DNA from: DASTPP01 sp035762175
GTDB lineage: Bacteria > Myxococcota_A > Polyangia > Polyangiales > Polyangiaceae
Direction: 5' to 3'
DNA length: 51,020 bases
Assembly (NCBI GenBank): GCA_035762175.1
Contig: DASTPP010000024.1
Span: 1-51,020 of the forward strand
The translations under genes and the position numbers were made by a program. Each line of letters begins with the position of its first letter. The first letter of the stretch is position 1. The notes beneath the pieces are model-generated. The model made no database searches. It saw nothing but the letters and a program-made list of their open reading frames with translations, and was not told the DNA's origin. Below, piece by piece: positions 1 to 7,404 of this stretch.

Positions 1-333
1 GAGTGGCGCGAGATCGAGGGCAAGATCGTCGCGAGCGCCATCACGCGCGCCATCGCCCGGGTCGCGGTCGGCCAGGGCGTCGAGACGGCGGCCGGGCGCG
101 ACAGCATCGTGGGCCTCTTGGTCTCGCTCGGGCTGCAGGCGGGGCTGAGCGCCGCCGACACGCCCGACACGCGCTCCTGGGAGGCGCTGCCCGCGCGCGT
201 CGTGCTCGAGCGCGTGCGCCTGCCGGCGGGCCGGCACTCGTTCGACCTGCGCGCCCGCGGCGTGAGCGTGCGCAAGCAGATCGACGTGAAGCCGGGCGGC
301 TGGGGCCTCGTCTCGCTGATGGCGTTGCGCTAG
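1..333 (+). CDS. C-terminal part of a COG3014-like protein (5' truncated by window edge)
   Basis: The frame is open from base 1 to a TAG at 331-333 and gives about 110 residues of the C-terminus of a longer protein. The segment ITRAIARVAVG, the phrase ADTRSWEALPARVVLERVRLPAG and the following beta-rich tail resemble the end of uncharacterised COG3014-type proteins, which are often lipoproteins, where TRSW..LPA..rv.l.lpaG is typical. The function of that family is unknown. The assignment rests on motif memory only, and the N-terminus and any signal peptide lie outside the window. The next gene starts 57 bp downstream on the same strand, so the two may be co-transcribed. Confidence 0.55.
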   Translation, partial: EWREIEGKIVASAITRAIARVAVGQGVETAAGRDSIVGLLVSLGLQAGLSAADTPDTRSWEALPARVVLERVRLPAGRHSFDLRARGVSVRKQIDVKPGGWGLVSLMALR

Positions 334-389
334 ACCCTTGGCAGGGGCGCGGCGGCCTTGGCGGGCGGCCGCCCCCGCGTCGAGGCACG

Positions 390-1202
390 ATGAACTTTTC
401 CAGCTTTGCGCGCCTGCCCGAGGGGTCGATGCGCCTGGCGACCGGGGCGCTGCTCATCGCCAAAGACGCCTACCCCTCGCTCGACCTCGGGGTCGAGCTC
501 GCGCGCGTCGACGCGCTCGCCGCGGGCGCGCCCCCGGCCCCGGCGGCGCCGAACCGGGCGCTCGAGGCGCTGACGGCGTACCTCTACGAGGCGCAGGGCT
601 TCCGCGGCAACGAGGGCGACTACTACGACCTGCGCAACAGCTTCTTGAACGACGTGCTCGACCGGCGCACGGGCATCCCCATCTCGCTGGCGGTGCTCTT
701 CATCGAGGTGGCGAGCCGCGCCGGGCTCGAGGCGCGGGGGGTCTCCTTCCCCGGGCACTTTTTGGTGCGCGTCGAGGGCGCGGGCGAGGGCCGGCCGCTC
801 TTCGTCGACCCCTTCCGGGGCGCGCTGGTCGACCGGGCGGGGCTCGAGGCGCTGGCGCGGGCGGCGCTCGGGCCCGAGGCCCGGCTCGAGCCCGAGCACC
901 TGCGGCCGGCGACGCCCCGGCAGGTGTTCGCGCGCATGCTGCACAACATCAAGCGCATCTACGTCTCGCGCCGCGAGCTGCCGCAGGCGATGCTCGCGCA
1001 GTCGCGCGTCGTCGAGCTCTCGCCCGACGATCCGCTCGCGCTGCTCGAGCGGGGCGCGCTCGCCGAGCACGCCGGCGCCCTCGCGATGGCCGCCGACGAC
1101 TTCGCCCGCGCGCGCCGCCTCTTGCCCGAGGGCGACGGCCGGGTCGCCGCGCTCGAGGCGAAGCTGCGCGAGCTCGGGCCGCGGCTGGGGCCGGGGAACT
1201 GA
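390..1202 (+). CDS. SirB1/YchA-family transglutaminase-like protein with C-terminal TPR-like helices
   Basis: The 270-residue product starts at ATG 390. It has the core of the SirB1 (COG2912) family: FRGNEGDYYDLRNSFLNDVL, then RRTGIPISLAVLFIEVASRAGL, GVSFPGHFLVR and LFVDPFRG. The C-terminal third (YVSRRELPQAMLAQSRVVELSPDDPLALLERG) forms a TPR-like helical tail, as is usual for the family. The fold is related to transglutaminases, but the catalytic Cys position holds Ser/Ala, so no enzyme activity is asserted and the cellular role is poorly known. The gene ends at a TGA that lies inside the left arm of a long inverted repeat separating it from the convergent glycosyltransferase. Confidence 0.85.
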   Translation: MNFSSFARLPEGSMRLATGALLIAKDAYPSLDLGVELARVDALAAGAPPAPAAPNRALEALTAYLYEAQGFRGNEGDYYDLRNSFLNDVLDRRTGIPISLAVLFIEVASRAGLEARGVSFPGHFLVRVEGAGEGRPLFVDPFRGALVDRAGLEALARAALGPEARLEPEHLRPATPRQVFARMLHNIKRIYVSRRELPQAMLAQSRVVELSPDDPLALLERGALAEHAGALAMAADDFARARRLLPEGDGRVAALEAKLRELGPRLGPGN

Positions 1203-1322
1203 GCGAGGGCCGGCCGGCGCCGGGCACGTCCTCCGGGCACCCCAAACTCGCCCTTCGGGCTCAAACAGTGGGGCCCCCGCCCTCCGGACGTGCCCGGCGC
1301 CGGCCGGCCCTCGCCTCAGTTC
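1196..1322. terminator. Large inverted repeat between convergent genes, probable bidirectional terminator
   Basis: The left arm 1203-1231 and right arm 1286-1314 are perfect reverse complements over 29 bp. With one bulged base the pairing extends outward to about 1196 and 1322, taking in the stop codon of the upstream gene. The 54-nt loop contains its own smaller hairpin around GCCCTTCGGGC. There is no U-run, so it is not a canonical intrinsic terminator. Its place between two convergent stop codons suggests transcript-end formation or 3'-end protection on both strands. Confidence 0.6.
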
Positions 1323-1335
1323 GCCCGATCGCGCG

Positions 1336-2586
1336 TCAGGGCCAGCCGCGGTCGCCGGGGTCGGCCGCGGCGCCGTGGCGGCGGGGCAGGCGGGCGTAGA
1401 AGGCGTCGTAGGCGTCGACCGCGCGGGCGAGCGAGAACCAGCGCTCGGCGAGCGCGCGGGCGGCGGCGGCCGTCTCGGGGCGCTCGGACGCGGCGGCGAG
1501 GGCGCGCGCCGGCGCCTCGAGCGCGGGCGGCTCGAGGCCGCCGACGACGACGCCGGCGGGCGAGCCCCCGAGCACCTCGGCCATGTCGCCGACGACGTTG
1601 GCCGCGACGGGCAGGCCGCAGCCGAGCAGCTCGCCGAGCTTGGTCGGCGCCGAGGCGAGCTTCGAGAAGAGCGGCCGGATGAAGCAGACCGCGGCGTCGG
1701 CGGCGCGCGCGAGCGAGGGCACCTCGTCGTTGCGGGCGGCGCGCACGACCAGCTCGCCCTCGGCGCCCGCGGCCCGCAGCACCGCGGCCGCCTCGCCCGG
1801 GTCGTCGCGCGTCACGACGAGCAGGCGCGCGGGGCGGGGGGCGACGGCGCGGCGCCAGGCCAGGTAGAAGTGCGCCATCTCGCGGGCCAGGTACCAGGTG
1901 CCGAACGAGCCGACGTAGGCGAGCGTGCGCGCGCCCGCGAGCCGCGCCGCGAGGGCGGGGTCGGGCCGGGCGTCGGGCGAGAAGCGGCCGAGGTCGGCGC
2001 AGGTCGGGATGACGGCGATCGGCGCGCGCACTTCGCCTCGATATTCGTAGCGCTCGCGCAGGTAGCGCCGGCCGGCGTTGGTGAGCACGGTGACGCCGTC
2101 GGCGAGCCCGAGCAGCCGCCGCTCGACGCGCTTCGTGGCGCGGTAGAGGCCGCCGCCCGGGGGCCAGGCGCCGGCGTCGACCTTCTCGTCGGCCCAGAGC
2201 CCGCGCATGTCGAAGAGCAGCGGCACGCGCGCGGCCGCCGCGAGCGGCGCGGCGAGGGCGGCCGGCACGTACGAGCGGACGTGCACGAGGTCGGCGCGCC
2301 GGACGAGCGCGGCGAGCCCGGCGGCGGCGAGCCCCTGCGCCATGTCGAAGAGGGTGGCCGGCAGCGTCGGCCGCTTGTGGTAGCGCAGCGCCGTCCAGCG
2401 GACGCCGGGGGCGATCGCGCGGTCGAAGGCGAGCGGGGCGCCGGGCTTCTCGAAGCTGACGAGGTCGAAGCGGTGCCCGCGCGCGGCGAGCCCGCGGACG
2501 TAGGGCAGCACCTGGCTCTGTCCGAGCTGGTCGCCGAGCCCGTCGTAGGTGACGTAGACGACGCGGCGGGGGGCGGGGGTGGGCAT
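1336..2586 (-). CDS. Glycosyltransferase, GT4/GT-B type
   Basis: The product is about 416 residues using ATG 2586, which is preceded by an AAGGGGG ribosome-binding site. An ATG 48 bp further upstream is less likely. The N-terminal Rossmann half opens VVYVTYDGLGDQLGQSQVLPY followed by GLAARGH, the usual donor/acceptor layout of GT-B enzymes. Other features are LLFDMRGLWADE, VIPTCADLGRF, the C-terminal domain start TLAYVGSFGTWY and a PTKLGELLGCGLPV segment like the nucleotide-sugar-binding E-x7-E region of GT4. It probably transfers a sugar in surface polysaccharide or glycolipid synthesis. Substrate is not predictable. It is followed on the same strand, within 70 bp upstream, by recX. Confidence 0.85.
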   Translation of the reverse strand: MPTPAPRRVVYVTYDGLGDQLGQSQVLPYVRGLAARGHRFDLVSFEKPGAPLAFDRAIAPGVRWTALRYHKRPTLPATLFDMAQGLAAAGLAALVRRADLVHVRSYVPAALAAPLAAAARVPLLFDMRGLWADEKVDAGAWPPGGGLYRATKRVERRLLGLADGVTVLTNAGRRYLRERYEYRGEVRAPIAVIPTCADLGRFSPDARPDPALAARLAGARTLAYVGSFGTWYLAREMAHFYLAWRRAVAPRPARLLVVTRDDPGEAAAVLRAAGAEGELVVRAARNDEVPSLARAADAAVCFIRPLFSKLASAPTKLGELLGCGLPVAANVVGDMAEVLGGSPAGVVVGGLEPPALEAPARALAAASERPETAAAARALAERWFSLARAVDAYDAFYARLPRRHGAAADPGDRGWP

Positions 2587-2656
2587 GGCGCTCGCCCCCT
2601 TTTCGACCAAGGGCCGCCGCCCGACAAGGGGCAAGGCCCGGGGGCGGGGGGCGGGG

Positions 2657-3286
2657 TCAGCGCTCGAGCGCGCGCAGGACGCGCGCGATCTCGTCGTGAT
2701 CGAAGCCCCGGCGGGCCAGAAAGCCGTAGAGGCGGCGGCGGCGCACGGCCGGCTCGAGCCCCTCGAGCGAGCGCAGCTTCTTGCGCGCCGCCTTCTCGAC
2801 CGCCTCGGCCTCGTTGACCCCCTCGTCGTCGGCGGCCTCGCGCACGGCCCCCTCGGCGCTCGAGCGGTCGACCCCCCGCCCGACCAGCTCGCGCACGACG
2901 CGCGAGCGGCCGACGGCGCCGCCGCCGAGGCGCCCCCGGGCGAACTGGCGCGCGAAGGCCTCGTCGTCGAGCACGCCGGCGCGCAGCAGGCGCGCGAGCG
3001 CCGTGTCGACCTCGGGGCCGCGCTCGCCCTTCTGCGCGAGCCGGCGCTTGAGCTCGGCCGACGAGCGCGCCCGGAACGCGAGCATGCGCAGCGCGCGGTC
3101 GACGACGCGCTGCACCTCGGCCTCGTGGCGCAGCGCCGCGAGCTCGTCGTCGCCGAGCGCCCGCCCGACGCGCAGGCCGAGCCGCACGGCGGCCTCGGGG
3201 GTGATCAGAAACTGGCCCTCGCCGACGGCGACCGAGCACAGGGTGGGGCGCCGGGGGGCGGGGCCGAGGGCGGTGATGACGTTCAT
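2657..3286 (-). CDS. recX: Regulatory protein RecX
   Basis: The 209-residue product from ATG 3286 is close to the usual RecX size and is built of three-helix repeats. The core is ALRMLAFRARSSAELKRRL, then LLRAGVLDDEAFARQFARGR, GRSRVVRELVGRGVD and the closing GFLARRGFDHDEIARVLRAL. RecX binds RecA filaments and limits recombinase activity. recA is not adjacent here, which is common outside enterics. Frames extending upstream of ATG 3286 exist but code low-complexity sequence, so this start is preferred. Downstream the glycosyltransferase follows in the same direction. Confidence 0.85.
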   Translation of the reverse strand: MNVITALGPAPRRPTLCSVAVGEGQFLITPEAAVRLGLRVGRALGDDELAALRHEAEVQRVVDRALRMLAFRARSSAELKRRLAQKGERGPEVDTALARLLRAGVLDDEAFARQFARGRLGGGAVGRSRVVRELVGRGVDRSSAEGAVREAADDEGVNEAEAVEKAARKKLRSLEGLEPAVRRRRLYGFLARRGFDHDEIARVLRALER

Positions 3287-3553
3287 GGGGGCGGGGCCGG
3301 GGCGGGGGGCGCGCCGGGCGGCCCGCCCGAATTCTGGTCGAAACGCGGACCCCGCTCGACCAAGAAATGCACCCAAGCGGACATTTCTTGACCCGCACGC
3401 TCGGCGGCCGCGGCGGCGGCTGCGGCGGCGGCCGGGCGGGCGCCCCCCCCTCGCCCCGCTCGGGCCCGCGCGCCGGGGGGCGGCCCCGGGGCCGGGCGCG
3501 GGGGGGCCGAAGGGTATGGACAGCGCCGTGGTCCGATGAAAGGCTCAGGCCCG
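3287..3553. promoter_or_regulatory. Divergent intergenic region between recX and the nucleotidyltransferase gene
   Basis: This region of about 267 bp holds the promoters of two divergent genes. It contains a 9-bp inverted repeat CAAGAAATG / CATTTCTTG (3361-3369 and 3382-3390, 12-bp spacer), a plausible operator. A second, shorter inverted repeat (GGTCGA / TCGACC) lies just before it. The sequence CTTGGTCGA on the minus strand occurs here and again just upstream of the glycosyltransferase start near 2604-2611. A TATGGA at about 3515 may be a -10 box for the plus-strand gene. No regulator is identified. Confidence 0.35.
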
Positions 3554-5626
3554 ATGAAGGGACTTGTCCTCGCTGGCGGCTCGGGCACGCGCCTTCGGCC
3601 GCTCACGTACACGGGCGCCAAGCAGCTGGTGCCGGTGGCCAACCGGCCGATTCTCTTCTACGTCATCGACAACCTGGTCGACGCGGGCATCACCGACGTC
3701 GGCATCATCATCTCGCCCGAGACGGGCCGCGAGGTGCGCGCGGCGGTGGGCGACGGGTCGCGCTGGGGCGCGCGCGTCACGTACATCGAGCAGGCGTCGC
3801 CCGCCGGCCTCGCGCACGCCGTGCAGACGGCCGCGGGCTTCCTCGGGCGCGACGAGCCCTTCTGCATGTACCTCGGCGACAACCTCATCGGCACCAAGGT
3901 GCGCGGCGCGGTCGAGACCTTCCTCGCGCGGCCCTCGCTCGCCGCGTCGGTGATGCTGAAAGAGGTGCCGAACCCCTCGGCCTTCGGCGTCGCCGAGGTC
4001 GACGAGCGGGGGCGGGTCGTGCGCCTGGTCGAGAAGCCGGCCGAGCCGAAGAGCAACCTCGCCCTGGTCGGCGTCTACCTCTTCCGGCCCGCCATCTTCG
4101 ACGCCATCGAGCGCATCCGCCCCTCGGCGCGGGGCGAGCTCGAGATCACCGACGCCATCGCCAAGCTCATCGAGCTCGAGGGCGAGGTGCAGTTCGAGCG
4201 CGTCACCTCGTGGTGGCTCGACACGGGCAAGAAGGACGATCTTCTGCTCGCGAACGCGACGGTGCTCGACGCCTGGCTCAAGCACGAGGTGCGCGGCCAG
4301 GTCGACGAGGAGAGCCGCCTGCTCGGGCGCGTCACCGTCGAAGAGGGCGCCGTCGTCGAGCGCTCGGTCGTGCGCGGCCCGACCGTCATCGGGCGCGGCG
4401 CGCGCGTCGTCGACGCGCACGTCGGGCCCTTCACGAGCGTCGGCGAGGGCGTCGCCATCGTCCGCTCGCGCGTCGACCACTCGGTCCTGATGGAGGGCAG
4501 CCGCGTCGAGGACATCGCCCGCCTCGAGGACTCGCTCATCGGCCGCCGCGTCGTCGTGCACCCCGGCCCCCCGCACCGGGGCGCCCTCTCGCTGCTCGTC
4601 GGCGACGACTGCCGCGTCGAGCTGCCGAAACCCTTACCCCCGAAAGAGAGACCCACCTCCGCGATGCGCACGCTCATCTTCGGCGCGGGCTTCCTCGGCC
4701 GGCGCCTCGCCCGCGCGCTGCCCTCGGCCTCGCTCTCGCACGCCGACGTCGCCGACCCGGCCGCCGTCGCGCGCGCGCTCGACGAACACCGCCCCGACGC
4801 CGTCGTCAACGCCGCGGGCAAGACCGGCCGCCCGAACGTCGACTGGTGCGAGACCCACCAGGCCGAGACCTACCGCGCCAACGTCGCCGGCCCCCTCGTG
4901 CTCGCCGAGGCGTGCGCCGCCCGCGGCGCGCACCTCCTGCACCTCGGCTCGGGCTGCGTCTTCTACGGCCCCTCGCCCCAGCCCGGCGGCTGGCGCGAAG
5001 ACGACTTCGCCAACCCGACCTCGTTCTACTCGCGCACCAAGTACGCCGCCGACCTCGTGCTCTCGCGCCTGCCCGGCGTCGCCGTCGCGCGCCTGCGCAT
5101 GCCGATCGACGGCGAGCCGGGCCCCCGCAACCTCATCACCAAGCTCGCCGGCTACCGGCAGGTGGTCGACGTCGAGAACTCGGTCTCCTTCGTCGACGAC
5201 CTCGTGCGCGCCGTCGCCGCCATCGTCGAGCGGCGCGCCGAGGGCGTCTTTCACGTGACCAACCCCGGCACGATGCGCCACCGCGACCTGCTCGCGCTCT
5301 ACCGCGAGATGGTCGACCCCGCGCACGAGTACGAGCTCATCGGCGAAGACGACCTGGTCGGGCGCGGCCTCGCCGCCAAGGCGCGCTCGAACTGCGTGCT
5401 CGCGAGCCCCCGCCTCGCCGAGCTCGGCGTCCGGCTGCGCCCGGTCGAGCAGGCGCTGCGCGAGACCATGCGCGAGTACGCGCAGAGCGTCGGGCGCGCC
5501 CCGCACGGAAGCACGGGGCACGGGTTACCCCGCTCGTACGGAAGGCAAAGCCCGGCCGCCTTTGGGGCCGGGCTCTCATGGGCTGCGGCTTGCCGGGCGA
5601 GCCTGCGAAGCGGCTCGCGGCGATAG
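3554..5626 (+). CDS. In-frame fusion: glucose-1-phosphate thymidylyltransferase-like domain plus RmlD-like sugar-nucleotide reductase
   Basis: Residues 1-240 form a sugar nucleotidyltransferase: MKGLVLAGGSGTRLRPLTYT, AKQLVPVANRPIL, YLGDNLI, LVEKPAEPKSNLALVGVYLF and WWLDTGKKDDLL. A left-handed beta-helix (GPTVIGRGARVVDAHVGPF) follows to about residue 350, as in long RmlA/StrD-type enzymes. After a linker of about 20 residues, a complete NAD(P)-dependent reductase begins at an internal Met (4664): MRTLIFGAGFLGRRLARALP, NAAGKTGRPNVDWCE, and FYSRTKYAAD with the Tyr-x3-Lys pair. No stop separates the halves, but AAAGAGAGA precedes the internal ATG and could permit separate translation. Together they would make and modify an NDP-6-deoxysugar such as dTDP-rhamnose. 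The last ~40 residues are read from a palindromic repeat element and are probably not functional. A start at ATG 3536 is possible. Confidence 0.8.
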   Translation: MKGLVLAGGSGTRLRPLTYTGAKQLVPVANRPILFYVIDNLVDAGITDVGIIISPETGREVRAAVGDGSRWGARVTYIEQASPAGLAHAVQTAAGFLGRDEPFCMYLGDNLIGTKVRGAVETFLARPSLAASVMLKEVPNPSAFGVAEVDERGRVVRLVEKPAEPKSNLALVGVYLFRPAIFDAIERIRPSARGELEITDAIAKLIELEGEVQFERVTSWWLDTGKKDDLLLANATVLDAWLKHEVRGQVDEESRLLGRVTVEEGAVVERSVVRGPTVIGRGARVVDAHVGPFTSVGEGVAIVRSRVDHSVLMEGSRVEDIARLEDSLIGRRVVVHPGPPHRGALSLLVGDDCRVELPKPLPPKERPTSAMRTLIFGAGFLGRRLARALPSASLSHADVADPAAVARALDEHRPDAVVNAAGKTGRPNVDWCETHQAETYRANVAGPLVLAEACAARGAHLLHLGSGCVFYGPSPQPGGWREDDFANPTSFYSRTKYAADLVLSRLPGVAVARLRMPIDGEPGPRNLITKLAGYRQVVDVENSVSFVDDLVRAVAAIVERRAEGVFHVTNPGTMRHRDLLALYREMVDPAHEYELIGEDDLVGRGLAAKARSNCVLASPRLAELGVRLRPVEQALRETMREYAQSVGRAPHGSTGHGLPRSYGRQSPAAFGAGLSWAAACRASLRSGSRR

Positions 5627-5703
5627 AGCCCGCCCCCGGCGAGGGGGGGGCTTGGCGCGCCGTACGAGCGGGCTACCCCGCGCCCCGTACTTCCGTGCGG
5701 GGC
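5498..5703. repeat. Nested-palindrome element, copy A
   Basis: This 206-bp quasi-palindrome is bounded by two inverted copies of a 22-nt hairpin (5498-5519 and 5682-5703, one mismatch), each pairing GCCCCG with CGGGGC. Inside are a perfect 13-bp inverted repeat (5529-5541 / 5660-5672), a hairpin beginning CAAAGCCC with stem AGCCCGGCC/GGCCGGGCT, and a central GCGAGCC/GGCTCGC hairpin. It lies between convergent genes and overlaps the 3' end of the plus-strand fusion gene, supplying its last codons and stop. Related copies occur near 29.8, 30.4, 35.7 and 38.9 kb. Confidence 0.75.
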
Positions 5704-5712
5704 ACCGCGCCC

Positions 5713-7266
5713 CTAGCCGTAGCGGTAGACGACGACCGAGATGTTGTCTTGGCCGCCCTGGATGAGCCCGTAGTTGGCGAGGGCGCGGGCGAGCGCGGTC
5801 GCGTTCTCGCTCGACGAGATGGCGTGCACGACCGAGACGAGCTGCTGCACCGTGGGGGTGTAGTTCCACAGGCCGTCGCTGCACACGATGACCCAGCCGG
5901 GGCCCGTGAGCTCGCGCGAGGCGACGTCGGGCTCGACCCGGTCGCCCTCGAGCGGGCCGATGCAGCGGGTGATGGTGTGGGCGAAGGGCGAGCCCATCGC
6001 CTCGCTCTCGGTCATCTCGCCGCGGGCGACGACCTCGTTGACGACCGAGTGGTCGCGCGTCAAGAGCTCGCCCCCGCCGGGGCCCACCCAGTAGACGCGG
6101 CTGTCGCCGACCCAGCCGACGATGAGCTTGTTGTGAAAGAGCAGGGCGACGGCGATGGTGGCCCCGGGCGGCTCGCCGCGGGCGCCGGCGAGCTGGCGGC
6201 ACGTCAGATCGTGGCCCGCCTGGATGGCCGCCGACACCGTCGCGCCGTCGACGCCGTTGGTCACGTCGCCGGTGTACAGGTGCCGCGCCAGCATGTCGCG
6301 CACGGCCGCCGCCGCGAGCGCCGCGCACTCGTCCGACCTGGGCGACGACGAGACGCCGTCGCAGACGACGAGCACCGCCCACTTGCGCCCGTCGCGCTCG
6401 CCGCTCGCGTAGGCGGTCGCGTCTTGGTTGTAGGGGCGCCAGAGCCCGGGGTCGCAGATGCCCCCGAGCGGGTCGGTCGGGTCGGGTCGGCCGAGCGCCT
6501 GCTTCGCCCTTCGCAGCGCGTCGCCCACCGCGCCGAGCGTGCGCGTCTTGGCGTCGGCCTGGCTGCCGTGGCCGACCAGCAGCCGCACCAGGTCGGAGGG
6601 CGCGACCACCGCCGGCAGCGGCACCCACGCGGGCGAGAGCTCTTCGACGAGCGACTTGGCGTCGAACGGCGCGCGGCCGAGCTTGGTGCCGCGCCGCAGG
6701 CGCAGCGGCACGAGGCCGCCCTCGGGCGCGAACCAGAGGTCGCCCGGCTGCGGGTACCAGCTCGAGCCCGCGGCCGCGACCTTCTCGGCCATCTCGAGGA
6801 TGGCCGTCAGCGTCGCCACCACCTCGGCCGGCCCCATCGCGGGGCCGACCTCGGCGAGCGAGCGGGCGACCGCGCGCGCGGGCTGCAGCGCCAGGAAGGG
6901 CCCGATGCGCGCGTCGCGCCCCTGCTCGATGACCCGCCCGAACCAGGGCACCTTCAGCCGCCCGAGCGCCTGCGCCTCGGCGTCGAGATCGCCCTTGGTG
7001 CCGGCGAAGAGCACGACGGGCGCCCCGGCCGACGTCAGCGCGAAGGCGCCGTCTTGCATGAAGGGCGTGACGACGCGGTAGGGCCCGACGCTCATGCCGG
7101 GCGCGAAGGCCGAGACGGTGTCGGGCTGCGCGGCGAGCCAGGCGCCGCAGCGGCCGCAATAGCCGCCCTTCGCTTCGTCTTCGGGCGCGCCGCAGCGGGC
7201 GCAGATGCGCACGGCCGGCGCCGTCGAGTCGTCGCTGAAGGGAAAGGGCTCCACGCGGGAGTTCAT
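5713..7266 (-). CDS. PP2C-family Ser/Thr phosphatase with N-terminal zinc ribbon and degenerate kinase-like region
   Basis: The 517-residue product starts at ATG 7266. Cys22, Cys25, Cys37 and Cys40 form a CxxC-x11-CxxC zinc ribbon. Residues about 55-270 (SVGPYRVVTPF at the start, later SWYPQPGDLWFAPEGGLVPLR) are laid out like a protein kinase but lack a Lys, HRD and DFG set, so this looks like a pseudokinase. The C-terminal PP2C domain carries NQDATAY, VVCDGVSSSPRSDECA, GATIAVALLFHNKLIVGWVGDSRVYWV, VCSDGLWN and a final GGQDNISVVVYRYG. The metal-binding Asp residues of these motifs are present, so the phosphatase is probably active. It may reverse Hanks-kinase signalling. Soluble, with no membrane segment. 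Confidence 0.85.
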   Translation of the reverse strand: MNSRVEPFPFSDDSTAPAVRICARCGAPEDEAKGGYCGRCGAWLAAQPDTVSAFAPGMSVGPYRVVTPFMQDGAFALTSAGAPVVLFAGTKGDLDAEAQALGRLKVPWFGRVIEQGRDARIGPFLALQPARAVARSLAEVGPAMGPAEVVATLTAILEMAEKVAAAGSSWYPQPGDLWFAPEGGLVPLRLRRGTKLGRAPFDAKSLVEELSPAWVPLPAVVAPSDLVRLLVGHGSQADAKTRTLGAVGDALRRAKQALGRPDPTDPLGGICDPGLWRPYNQDATAYASGERDGRKWAVLVVCDGVSSSPRSDECAALAAAAVRDMLARHLYTGDVTNGVDGATVSAAIQAGHDLTCRQLAGARGEPPGATIAVALLFHNKLIVGWVGDSRVYWVGPGGGELLTRDHSVVNEVVARGEMTESEAMGSPFAHTITRCIGPLEGDRVEPDVASRELTGPGWVIVCSDGLWNYTPTVQQLVSVVHAISSSENATALARALANYGLIQGGQDNISVVVYRYG

Positions 7267-7357
7267 CGGGGGGGTCGGGTCGCCGCCGGCGGGGCGCCCG
7301 CCCCGGGGGACGTCCATCGTACGCCAGGAGGCCCCGACGCACCACCCGCGCGGCGGC

Positions 7358-7397
7358 GCCCTCCCATCGGAATGCCCCCCGCGTCCGTTGGGAGGGC
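7358..7397 (-). terminator. Hairpin downstream of the heme A synthase gene
   Basis: GCCCTCCCA (7358-7366) pairs with TGGGAGGGC (7389-7397), a perfect 9-bp stem with a 22-nt loop, lying in the 138-bp gap between ctaA and the phosphatase gene on the same strand. There is no U-run. It may terminate ctaA or act in the leader of the phosphatase gene. Confidence 0.35.
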
Positions 7398-7404
7398 CCC
7401 CGCC

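Noticed and set aside
3536..3553. ATG 3536 as start of the nucleotidyltransferase fusion
   Set aside because: It would add only KGSGPM before MKGLVLAGGSG, and GAAAGG upstream fits ATG 3554 better. It remains possible.
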